Source: Nitrospinota bacterium
Lineage (GTDB): Bacteria; Nitrospinota_A; UBA7883
DNA length: 6,239 nucleotides
Direction of reading: 5' to 3'
Assembly (NCBI GenBank): GCA_029880775.1
Contig: JAOUNV010000134.1
Location: 1-6,239 of the forward strand
Below, piece by piece: positions 1 through 5,983 of the stretch. The stretch's first letter is position 1; each line of letters starts with the position of its first letter. The notes beneath the pieces are model-generated. The model had not been told where the DNA came from. It did not search any database and saw only the letters and a list, made by a program, of their open reading frames with translations. A program made the position numbers and the translations under genes.

Positions 1-208
1 CCGACACCGCCATCGCCTGGGCCACCAACAATGTATGCTCTGTATCGTCGGACACCATCCCCCGGCGCCCCAGGAATTGGTGGCCTGTTATATGCGGGAA
101 CATCCGGGCCTGGCGGGTTCGGGTCATCCCCTCCACCGGAAGCCCCAGCGAATCCCCCACCGCAGCGCCCATAATGCACCCGGTGATAGTTCTTAACCTA
201 CTGTTCAT
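1..208 (-). CDS. ADP-ribosylglycohydrolase (DraG-like), N-terminal part
   Basis: This is the first 69 codons of a gene cut by the left edge, read from an ATG at 208-206. The protein shows GAAVGDSLGLPVEGM at residues 14-28 and GMVSDDTEHT at 50-59. These are the first two conserved blocks of the ADP-ribosylglycohydrolase family (ADP-ribosyl-dinitrogen reductase hydrolase, ADP-ribosyl-arginine hydrolase and relatives). In that family the S/T-D-D residues (here 53-55) bind the catalytic metal ions. Members remove ADP-ribose from proteins or small molecules in the cytoplasm; the substrate cannot be told from this fragment. The start lies 1 bp after the stop of the transporter gene, and a GGAAGGG ribosome site is inside that gene's end, so the two are probably co-transcribed and translationally coupled. 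No nitrogenase or DraT partner is visible, so a role in nitrogenase control is not supported. Family is fairly sure; specificity is unknown. Confidence 0.85.
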   Translation of the reverse strand, partial: MNSRLRTITGCIMGAAVGDSLGLPVEGMTRTRQARMFPHITGHQFLGRRGMVSDDTEHTLLVAQAMAVS

Positions 209-209
209 A

Positions 210-1184
210 TCATCCCTTCCTGGACCAATACGACGCCAGGAAGGCGCCGCCGAGATTGTGCCATATACTGAAGACCGCGCCTGGCAGGGCCGCAGCCGCT
301 CCAAAATATTTTAGCGCCAGAGCCACGCCCAGCCCGGAGTTTTGCATCCCTACTTCGATGGCCAGGGTTCTTCGGGTTGCTGTGTCCGGCGCCAGCGCCC
401 CTGAAGGCGCCAGCGCCCCCGAAGGCGCCAGCGCCCCCGAAGGCGCCAGCGCCATTGGCGCAATTGCCCATGATAACCAATATCCTGCCGCCAAACCCAG
501 CATATTATGGATGATCACCGCCAGAGCCACCGCGCCACCACTCTTCCCGATCGACCCGGCGTTGAGCCCCACGATTATGGCGATAATCATCACGATAGCC
601 GCCACGGAGACCGCCGGGAACAGGCTCAGCGCCTTGGTGACTTGCTTTCTCCATATGGTGTTCACGGCCACTCCCAGGGTTACGGGGATCAGCACTATTT
701 TAAAAACGCTCCATGTCATGGCGGCCACAGGGACATCTATCCAGGCTCCGGCATACACCCAGATGAGGGAAGGAGTCAGCGCCACCGCCAACAGGGTGGA
801 GCAAAGCGTGAGGGTTATGGAGAGCGCCAGGTTTCCCTTGGCCAGGTAGGTCACCACGTTGGATGCCGTGCCGCCGGGGCAGGAGCCCACGATGATTATC
901 CCTGTGGCCACGTCAGGGGGGAAGTTCATCGCCCTTGCTATCAGCCATCCGAAAAAAGGCATCGCTCCGTATTGCAAGGTTAGCCCCAGGGCCACCACTC
1001 CCGGCATTTTTGCCACTCGCTTAAAATCCTCCGGTCCCAGAGTGACCCCCATGCAGAACATAACCACGCCCAACAGCGGGATGATGGCGGGGGCTCCCGC
1101 CGCGAAAAAACCTGGAAACCATAGCGCCAGGGCGGAGAATAAGAGAGCCCACAAGGGAAAAAAGTCGGAAAATCGCTTTATCAT
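210..1184 (-). CDS. BASS-family (bile acid:sodium symporter type) transporter
   Basis: The product is a 324-residue polytopic inner-membrane protein with about nine or ten hydrophobic segments, the usual size for bacterial BASS transporters. Two family blocks are clear: GSCPGGTASNVVTYLAKGN (residues 100-118) and EVGMQNSGL (277-285), which in studied homologues form the crossed helices and sodium sites (E277, Q280 and N281 are candidate ligands). SIWHNL (306-311) lies in the last segment. The family co-imports organic anions with sodium; the substrate is not predictable here. Residues 245-266 are ALAPSG repeats in the loop before the EVGMQN helix, where relatives have only a short linker. I chose the ATG at 1184, with a weak GGGG about 11 nt upstream. 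A TTG at 1244 would add 20 residues but precedes the likely transcription start near 1234. The gene runs directly into the DraG-like gene. Confidence 0.92.
   Translation of the reverse strand: MIKRFSDFFPLWALLFSALALWFPGFFAAGAPAIIPLLGVVMFCMGVTLGPEDFKRVAKMPGVVALGLTLQYGAMPFFGWLIARAMNFPPDVATGIIIVGSCPGGTASNVVTYLAKGNLALSITLTLCSTLLAVALTPSLIWVYAGAWIDVPVAAMTWSVFKIVLIPVTLGVAVNTIWRKQVTKALSLFPAVSVAAIVMIIAIIVGLNAGSIGKSGGAVALAVIIHNMLGLAAGYWLSWAIAPMALAPSGALAPSGALAPSGALAPDTATRRTLAIEVGMQNSGLGVALALKYFGAAAALPGAVFSIWHNLGGAFLASYWSRKG
388..453. repeat. 18-bp tandem repeat, 3.7 copies, inside the transporter gene
   Basis: Copies begin at 388, 406, 424 and 442, the last being 12 bp. On the plus strand the unit is GGCGCCAGCGCCCCYGAA; only one base differs between the full copies (T at 402, C at 420 and 438). 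The unit is a multiple of three, so copy changes keep the reading frame and add or remove ALAPSG in the transporter. It is rich in the palindrome GGCGCC. Near-perfect identity between copies suggests recent expansion. Confidence 0.97.
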
Positions 1185-1240
1185 GCGCCAGTCGACCCCG
1201 TAACCGTTTGATGTCCAAGGCGCAAGAAACACTCGCCGCG

Positions 1241-1269
1241 ACAATGCAAAAGGCGTTGTGCGTCGTCAA
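1241..1269 (-). promoter_or_regulatory. Putative promoter for the transporter-DraG unit
   Basis: Read on the minus strand, TTGACG (1269-1264; five of six match to the sigma-70 -35 box) is followed after 17 bp by CATTGT (1246-1241; three of six match to the -10 box). Transcription would start near 1234, about 50 nt before the ATG at 1184. It overlaps the -35 region of the opposite scpA promoter. The -35 and spacing are good but the -10 is weak. Confidence 0.4.
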
Positions 1270-1286
1270 AAAATATCCTATATAAT
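1256..1286 (+). promoter_or_regulatory. Putative promoter of the scpA operon
   Basis: A perfect TATAAT lies at 1281-1286, with TTGTGC at 1256-1261 as a partial -35 box and a long 19-bp spacer. Transcription should start near 1292-1294, only about 15-20 nt before the scpA start, which would leave a very short leader. The position in the divergent gap between two real genes supports it. Confidence 0.55.
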
Positions 1287-1312
1287 GGCCGTTTCATTTC
1301 TTAGCAGTGGCG

Positions 1313-2239
1313 ATGACATATAACATTAAACTCGACGTGTTCGAAGGCCCCCTGGACCTTCTACTCCATCTTATCAAGGAAAACCAACTTGATATATATG
1401 ATATCCCTATCGCCATGGTCACGGAGCAGTACTTTCAATACATTGAGATCATGAAGTCGCTGAGCCTGGAAGTGGCCGGCGAGTATCTGGTCATGGCTTC
1501 CACACTGACCTATATCAAATCCCGCATGCTGCTGCCCAAGCATGAGCAGGAAGAAGAAGAGGTGGAGGAGGGGGTGGACCCCAGGGACGAGCTGGTGGCG
1601 CGGCTGGTGGAATACAGGAAGATAAAGGAAGCCGCCGTGGCGCTGAAGACAATGGAGATGGAACAGTCCCGGGTATTTGTCCGGCAGCCGCAGGCGGACC
1701 TGGGGATAAAGGATGGCGACCTGTTGCTGGAGGTCAATGTCCTGGAGTTGTTGAAATCGTTCAAAAAGATTCTGGATAATTACAAGGGCCCCCAGGAGAT
1801 CTCTGTGACTCTGCAGGAGATCTCCGTTACAGACAAGATCAACGAAATCATGGCCGCCCTGGAGAATGTGGAACATTGCCAGTTCGACGGCCTGTTCCAG
1901 TCCGGGCGCAACAGAATGGAAGTGGTGGCCACGTTTCTGGCCCTGCTGGAGCTGATGCGGCTGAAGCTGGTGCGGGTGAACCAGGGGCGCATCGGCGGGG
2001 AAATCCTGGTGTTTCGCACCCCGGAAAATGGTCACGGCGCCGATTCGCCGGAGGAGGGGAAAGAGGAAGGGGAGGAATTGGGAACCGAGCCGGCAGGCTC
2101 CCACCAGGAGGATGGACAAAAGCGGCGTCCTGAGAGCGCGCGAGGCGGCGCCCCTGACGATGAAGAAAATGAAGAGCCCGACGCAGATGACGAGGAGACA
2201 GAAGATGATAATCAAGACGGATATACACCCGAGAGCTAG
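1313..2239 (+). CDS. scpA: ScpA, kleisin subunit of the SMC-ScpAB condensin
   Basis: ScpA bridges the heads of the SMC dimer and, with ScpB, builds the condensin that compacts and separates the chromosome. The N-terminal SMC-neck-binding block VFEGPLDLLLHLIKE is at residues 9-23. The family block EYLVMASTLTYIKSRMLLP is at 57-75, followed by the usual acidic run and DPRDELVARLVEYRKIKEAA (89-108). The C-terminal winged helix runs about 177-236 and ends in GEILVFR. Beyond it is an unusual acidic tail of about 70 residues, making 308 residues against roughly 250 in typical members. QEISVT occurs twice around residues 161-173. I chose the ATG at 1313; a GTG at 1307 would add two residues. Neither start has a clear Shine-Dalgarno, which fits the very short leader. 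scpB follows after 17 bp. Confidence 0.96.
   Translation: MTYNIKLDVFEGPLDLLLHLIKENQLDIYDIPIAMVTEQYFQYIEIMKSLSLEVAGEYLVMASTLTYIKSRMLLPKHEQEEEEVEEGVDPRDELVARLVEYRKIKEAAVALKTMEMEQSRVFVRQPQADLGIKDGDLLLEVNVLELLKSFKKILDNYKGPQEISVTLQEISVTDKINEIMAALENVEHCQFDGLFQSGRNRMEVVATFLALLELMRLKLVRVNQGRIGGEILVFRTPENGHGADSPEEGKEEGEELGTEPAGSHQEDGQKRRPESARGGAPDDEENEEPDADDEETEDDNQDGYTPES
1793..1834 (+). repeat. Imperfect 21-bp tandem duplication in scpA
   Basis: The second copy begins 21 bp after the first, at 1814. The first 11 bases (CAGGAGATCTC) are identical and the rest partly matches, about 15 of 21 overall. It encodes QEISVTL-QEISVTD, just before the linker to the C-terminal domain. The EISV-D part matches the usual ScpA sequence; the upstream copy makes the spacing about two residues longer than I expect for relatives. 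Confidence 0.6.
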
Positions 2240-2256
2240 GAGATAGGATCGCGATA

Positions 2257-3123
2257 ATGGAACCAGAAGACGCTAAGGCGGTAATCGAAAACATATTGTT
2301 TGTGGCGGACTCCCCACTGCCGACAGCGAAGATAGTTACGGTTTTTGGTGGAGAGATGACCGCCGAGGAGGCGACCAGCGTGTTGGGAGAGCTGGCTGAG
2401 GAATATGAAGAGCGCAGCCTGCGGATAGTGGAAGTGGCCGAGGGGTGGCGAATGCAGACCAGGCCGGAATACGCCCCATGGATCGCCACCTTCTTCAAGA
2501 TGGAAAAAGGGCAGAAGTTGTCCCGGGCCTCCCTGGAGGTGCTGGCCATCGTGGCGTACCGCCAGCCGATCACCAGGGCGGAGATGGAAGAGATCCGCGG
2601 TGTGGACTGCGGCGGGGTATTGCGCGGATTGATAGACAAGGGCCTGGTGAAGACCATGGGAAGGCGCCGGGCGCCGGGTAAGCCTATGATGTATGGAACC
2701 ACCAATAAATTCCTGGAGTTTTTCGGCTTGGCAAGGCTTTCAGACCTGCCCACTCTGGACGAATTTCGCGCGGAGCTGGGAGACGCTATTGAAAAGATGG
2801 AGGCCGCTCAGGCCAACGCCGAACAGGCTCAGCCCGGCCTCCCCTTTGATGGAGACGACACCGCTGACGGTGACACCGCTGACGGTGACACCGTTGACGA
2901 GGAGCAAGCGGTGGAAGCGGAAAGCGAGGAGCCGACAGAGGAAGAGCAGGAAGATGATTCCCGGGAGGAACCTGGGGACGAGCAACCATCCGAAGAGCAA
3001 ACCGATAGGGATGATATCCACGACGACGGTGGCGATACAGGAGACGATGCTGAAGACGACGTGGTAACTGAACAGGCTCCGGCCAATGAATCCCTGGTGG
3101 AAAATGACGAAGACTCCCGATAA
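2257..3123 (+). CDS. scpB: ScpB, winged-helix subunit of the SMC-ScpAB condensin
   Basis: ScpB dimerises and binds the middle of ScpA, regulating the SMC ATPase gate. The first winged helix spans about residues 4-80 (ENILFVADSPLP, then GWRMQTRPEYAPWI). The second, about 88-165, holds the family signature: LSRASLEVLAIVAYRQPITR (88-107), EIRGVDCGGVLRGLIDKGL, GRRRAPGKPMMYGTTNKFLEFFGL and LSDLP. The core ends near residue 185. After it comes an acidic, low-complexity tail of about 100 residues (about 190-288) of Asp, Glu, Gly, Thr and Ser, starting with DTADG repeats. Total length is 288, longer than the 180-210 usual for compact members. The ATG at 2257 has AGGA at 2245-2248, 8 nt upstream. Its end overlaps the start of the pseudouridine synthase gene by 20 bp, indicating one operon. 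Confidence 0.96.
   Translation: MEPEDAKAVIENILFVADSPLPTAKIVTVFGGEMTAEEATSVLGELAEEYEERSLRIVEVAEGWRMQTRPEYAPWIATFFKMEKGQKLSRASLEVLAIVAYRQPITRAEMEEIRGVDCGGVLRGLIDKGLVKTMGRRRAPGKPMMYGTTNKFLEFFGLARLSDLPTLDEFRAELGDAIEKMEAAQANAEQAQPGLPFDGDDTADGDTADGDTVDEEQAVEAESEEPTEEEQEDDSREEPGDEQPSEEQTDRDDIHDDGGDTGDDAEDDVVTEQAPANESLVENDEDSR
2857..2898 (+). repeat. 15-bp tandem repeat in the scpB tail
   Basis: Two identical copies of GACACCGCTGACGGT (2857-2871, 2872-2886) are followed by a 12-bp third copy with one change (GACACCGTTGAC, 2887-2898). It encodes DTADG-DTADG-DTVD at the beginning of the acidic tail. The unit is a multiple of three, so length changes stay in frame. Confidence 0.95.
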
Positions 3124-3865
3124 CCCGGCGTTGGTTCGCCTTCACAAGATCATAGCCAAAAGCGGGGTTCTCTCCCTGCGGGCCGCCGAGCGGGCCATCG
3201 GCGAGGGGCGAGTGGAAGTCAACGGCAAGATGGTGACGAAGATGGGAACCATGGCGGACCCTGCCCAGGACCAGATTACCCTGGATGGACAGAGGATCAA
3301 GGCGCCGGACGCCCATGTGTATCTGATGATGTACAAGCCCACCGGGTATGTCACCACCCGCAGTGACGAGGAGAACCGCCGGACGGTCATGGACCTGGTG
3401 CCTGAAGAGTACTCCCGGCTGTTCCCTGTGGGAAGGCTGGACATCATGAGCGAGGGGCTGCTGCTGCTCACCAACGATGGCGATTTCAGCCAGGCCATCC
3501 TGGCGCCCAAAAACAGGATCGAGAGGGTGTACCAGGTGAAGGTGCGCAACATCCCGGATAAAAAGACATTGGACAAAATGGTCTCCGGTATCACATTGGA
3601 CGGGGAGAAGGTGAAAGTGAAGACGGTTACGTTGGTCAGCTCCACCAAGACCAACGCCCGACTGGAACTGACCCTGACCGAAGGAAAAAAACGACACATA
3701 AGAAGGCTGTGCCAGACGCTGGGCATACCCGCGATGAAAATTAAAAGGGTGGCTTTCGGTCCGCTGAAGCTGGGGAATCTGAAGCCGGGGGAAATCATCC
3801 ACGTGACAGTGGAAAAAATCAACACCATCAAGAAGATGGCCCGGGCCGGGGGAAAGAAGAAGTGA
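3104..3865 (+). CDS. rluB: RluB-type 23S rRNA pseudouridine synthase (RsuA/RluB/E/F family)
   Basis: The enzyme isomerises a uridine to pseudouridine in rRNA, in RluB a site in the peptidyl-transferase region of 23S rRNA. An S4 RNA-binding domain covers about residues 10-57 (RLHKIIAKSGV, EGRVEVNGKMV). The catalytic domain starts with LMMYKPTGYVTT (74-85) and contains the family motif FPVGRLDIMSEGLLLLTNDG (107-126), with D113 the expected catalytic aspartate. LTEGKKRHIRRL (191-202) and RVAFGPLKLGNLKPGE (215-230) are further family blocks. The 253-residue length is normal, with a basic tail ending KKK. I chose the ATG at 3104 with GGTGG just upstream; an in-frame ATG at 3086 would add six residues. 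Position next to scpAB is the widespread scpA-scpB-rluB order, favouring RluB over RsuA. Its stop overlaps the kinase start as GTGA. Confidence 0.92.
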   Translation: MTKTPDNPALVRLHKIIAKSGVLSLRAAERAIGEGRVEVNGKMVTKMGTMADPAQDQITLDGQRIKAPDAHVYLMMYKPTGYVTTRSDEENRRTVMDLVPEEYSRLFPVGRLDIMSEGLLLLTNDGDFSQAILAPKNRIERVYQVKVRNIPDKKTLDKMVSGITLDGEKVKVKTVTLVSSTKTNARLELTLTEGKKRHIRRLCQTLGIPAMKIKRVAFGPLKLGNLKPGEIIHVTVEKINTIKKMARAGGKKK

Positions 3866-4872
3866 GCCCCCGATCCGTGGAGGCGGCTGCGCCAGCGCGG
3901 ATTGACCTGGCCGGTGGGACTCTGGATATCTGGCCGCTGAACCTGATGTTTCCTTCCGCCACCACGGTGAACATGGCGGTAAGCGTCATGGCCCGCGCTA
4001 CTGTGAGCCGGAGTAGCGGCGGCAAGGTACTCCTTGTATCGAGGGACCAACGCGCCCAGGTCTCCTTCCCATCCATCGGCGCCATCCATCACAATCATAA
4101 GCTGGGGCTGGTCAGCAGACTGGCCGCCTTTTTCCTGGAGGGGAAAGAGGGCGCCACCATCACCACCAGTTGCGACGCTCCGGCCGGGTCGGGATTGGGG
4201 GGTAGCTCCGCGCTGAACATCGCCCTGTGCCGGGCGTTGGCCATGTACGCTGGCAAACGCATGACAAAGAGCGCCATTCTGGATATCGCCAAAGATATTG
4301 AAGCGGCCCACCTGGGGATACCCACCGGACTGCAAGACTATCTGGCGGCGCTATATGGCGGGGCCAACGTGTTCCGCTTTCCCCCTGGTGGCGTGGCGCG
4401 GGAAAAGATTCCGGCGTCCACTGCCGCCGACCTGGAACGGATGGTATCGCTGTTTTATTCAGGCGCGGCGCGTTCCTCCGGAATCAACAACTGGCAAATG
4501 TTCCGCCTGGTGATGGAGAAGGATAAGCGCGTCATGCGGCTGTTCGGCAGGATCGCCGATTGCGCGGCGCAGGCGGGGGAGGCGCTGCTGGAGGAAGATA
4601 TGGAAGGATTCGAAGCCGCAGTGAAGGATGAGTGGCATGCCCGCCGCCAGCTGTTCCCAGGCATATCCACACCGGCCATAGACGGCGCCATCACCGCCGG
4701 GAAAAAGGCTGGGGCCACAACGGCCCGGATATGCGGCGCCGGTGGGGGAGGGTGCTTTTTCATGATCTCGGCGCCGGAGAATCGGGATCAAGTGGTCCAG
4801 GCGGTGGAGAAGACAGGAGCCCGGCCCATGCGATTTAAGCTGGCTCGGGCGGCGACGGCCAAAGCGAAATAG
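3862..4872 (+). CDS. GHMP-family sugar kinase, HddA-like
   Basis: This is a 336-residue cytoplasmic small-molecule kinase with all three GHMP motifs: PARIDLAGGTLDIWP (11-25), the phosphate-binding loop APAGSGLGGSSA (106-117) and CGAGGGGCFF (291-300). GIPTGLQDYLAALYGG (152-167) carries the likely catalytic D159. The AGGT-D motif and GSGLGGSSA loop are closest to the group containing D-glycero-D-manno-heptose 7-phosphate kinase (HddA) and related mevalonate/galactokinase-like enzymes. A sugar 1- or 7-phosphate role in surface polysaccharide precursor synthesis is therefore plausible, and the glycosyltransferase downstream agrees, but the substrate is inferred. No other heptose-pathway gene is in the window. 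It starts at a GTG overlapping the rluB stop, with a GGGGGAAAGAAG ribosome site inside rluB, so translation is probably coupled. A mevalonate-type or fucose-type kinase is the main alternative. Confidence 0.88.
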   Translation: MSPRSVEAAAPARIDLAGGTLDIWPLNLMFPSATTVNMAVSVMARATVSRSSGGKVLLVSRDQRAQVSFPSIGAIHHNHKLGLVSRLAAFFLEGKEGATITTSCDAPAGSGLGGSSALNIALCRALAMYAGKRMTKSAILDIAKDIEAAHLGIPTGLQDYLAALYGGANVFRFPPGGVAREKIPASTAADLERMVSLFYSGAARSSGINNWQMFRLVMEKDKRVMRLFGRIADCAAQAGEALLEEDMEGFEAAVKDEWHARRQLFPGISTPAIDGAITAGKKAGATTARICGAGGGGCFFMISAPENRDQVVQAVEKTGARPMRFKLARAATAKAK

Positions 4873-4889
4873 CAGAGACTAATCAAAAT

Positions 4890-4922
4890 ATGAATAACCG
4901 TGGAAACTATCATTCCCTCTAA
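4890..4922 (+). other. Short upstream reading frame overlapping the glycosyltransferase start
   Basis: An ATG at 4890 opens a 10-codon frame (MNNRGNYHSL) ending in TAA at 4920-4922. It overlaps the GTG start of the glycosyltransferase in another frame. It may be chance, a leader peptide, or the remains of the true start: with one C fewer at 4898-4899 this ATG would read straight into the glycosyltransferase as MNNVETIIPS. Confidence 0.3.
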
Positions 4923-5880
4923 TACCAAGGTCCACATTGCGCTGGCGTCCTATTACGGGGCGGCTTATATCTCTGAGCAACTGGACAGCATCCGAGCCCA
5001 GACCCATAAACAGTGGCGCTTGCTGATCCGCGATGACGGATCATCGGACGGAACAGTGGAAATAGTCCGCGCTCTGGAGTCGTCCGATCCGCGAGTGACG
5101 TTGCTGACCGGTGGAAGGAAGAGCCTGGGGCCGGGGGGGAATTTCGCCCATATTATGCAAAGCGCATATGATGAGGGCGCCGAGTACCTGATGTTGGCCG
5201 ACCAGGACGACGCCTGGAGGGAGGATAAGATTGCCCTGCAGCTGGAGGCTATGAAGCTGGCGGAGTCTCGACATGGCGCCACTACTCCACTGCTGGTCTA
5301 TTCCGACCTGGCCGTGACGGATGATAACATGCGACCGGTGAGCGAGTCGTTCATGCGGCATCAAGGGATTCGGCACGAATCGGAGGATCCGATGAAAACG
5401 TTGCTGGCGCAGAACTTTGTCACAGGATGCGCCTCTATGGTGAATAGAAGCCTTTTGCGTATGGCGCTGCCGGTCCCCGTGGATGCGATCATGCATGACT
5501 GGTGGCTGGCGCTGGTGGCGGCGGCGGCGGGGAGGATCGAGTACCTACCGGAGCCGCTGGTCCGATATAGGCAGCATGGGAACAACGTGGTGGGAGTAAA
5601 AAGGTTCCGCGACGCTATCAACCCCATGGTGGCCTCCCAAAGATGGGCCGAGGGAAGGTTCTATACCATCATGACTTTCGAGCAGGCTAAGAGCCTGGCC
5701 AAAAGGCTGCGGGAGCTGGATCGACCCACGCCGCTGGAAACCATGGATCTGATAGAAGAATTCTCCCGTTTGCCGGAGCTTTCCAGGCTGAAACGGATAA
5801 CCACCATCAGGCGGATGGGAATACGAAAGCAAAGCCTCTCCCGCCAATTGCTGATGTACCTTCGATTGATACTTACTTGA
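4900..5880 (+). CDS. Family 2 glycosyltransferase, rhamnosyltransferase-like
   Basis: This 326-residue GT-A fold enzyme probably adds a sugar from a nucleotide donor to a surface polysaccharide at the cytoplasmic face. The N-terminal strand VHIALASYYGAAYISEQLDSI (11-31) is followed by RDDGSSDGT (44-52), the metal-binding DQDDAW (101-106) and FVTGCASMVNRSL (173-185). HDWWLAL (199-205) contains the candidate catalytic base D200, and RYRQHGNN (222-229) is typical of rhamnosyltransferase-type GT2 enzymes. No membrane segment is evident; the C-terminus is basic (residues about 295-326). The donor and acceptor are unknown. The assigned GTG start has no good ribosome site, and the best ATG upstream, at 4890, is in another frame, so the first ten residues are uncertain. 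It begins 27 bp after the kinase gene and is the last gene of the run. Confidence 0.9.
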   Translation: METIIPSNTKVHIALASYYGAAYISEQLDSIRAQTHKQWRLLIRDDGSSDGTVEIVRALESSDPRVTLLTGGRKSLGPGGNFAHIMQSAYDEGAEYLMLADQDDAWREDKIALQLEAMKLAESRHGATTPLLVYSDLAVTDDNMRPVSESFMRHQGIRHESEDPMKTLLAQNFVTGCASMVNRSLLRMALPVPVDAIMHDWWLALVAAAAGRIEYLPEPLVRYRQHGNNVVGVKRFRDAINPMVASQRWAEGRFYTIMTFEQAKSLAKRLRELDRPTPLETMDLIEEFSRLPELSRLKRITTIRRMGIRKQSLSRQLLMYLRLILT

Positions 5881-5913
5881 GGCGCTTTAACACGCCTGAG
5901 GCGCCTTGGCGCC
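5880..5913 (+). terminator. GC-rich stem-loop region at operon end, possible terminator
   Basis: Right at the glycosyltransferase stop, AGGCG (5880-5884) can pair with CGCCT (5893-5897), or AGGCGC (5880-5885) with GCGCCT (5901-5906). GGCGCC-TT-GGCGCC follows at 5900-5913. These are competing folds. No run of T follows, so a classical intrinsic terminator is not shown; the place at the end of an operon is the main support. Confidence 0.35.
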
Positions 5914-5923
5914 GATCCCGCTC

Positions 5924-5938
5924 CCTCGGGGGCCGAGG
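5924..5938. repeat. Perfect 6-bp hairpin in the gap before putA
   Basis: CCTCGG (5924-5929) and CCGAGG (5933-5938) form a perfect inverted repeat around GGG. There is no T run after it. It could help end transcription of the operon or be a protein site. The rest of the 144-bp gap, 5881-6024, holds the palindromes before it and the putA-proximal repeat after it, and no gene that I can see. Confidence 0.5.
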
Positions 5939-5983
5939 CCCAGTCGTCATGAACTTTTCGCGTAAAGTCAGCCGCCCACTATT

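Noticed and set aside
388..453. CRISPR-like array
   Set aside because: Repeats are contiguous with no spacers and lie in frame inside a coding gene, so this is a minisatellite.
256..849. Long plus-strand reading frame opposite the transporter
   Set aside because: It lies wholly antisense to a well-recognised BASS gene; its GASAPE repeats are just the same 18-bp repeat read backwards, and nothing else in it resembles a known protein.
1185..1244. TTG start extending the transporter by 20 residues
   Set aside because: No ribosome site, a rare start codon, no family similarity in the extension, and it lies upstream of the predicted transcription start.
1848..2753. 301-codon minus-strand frame opposite scpA and scpB
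   Set aside because: Antisense to conserved ScpA and ScpB domains and without recognisable motifs.
2786..3802. 338-codon minus-strand frame opposite scpB and rluB
   Set aside because: Rich in His, Gln, Arg and Pro as expected from the reverse of acidic and lysine-rich codons; the sense-strand genes explain the region.
3142..4335. 397-codon minus-strand frame across rluB and the kinase
   Set aside because: It is antisense to two genes with clear catalytic motifs, crosses their junction, and has no protein-like features; long antisense frames are common in GC-rich DNA.
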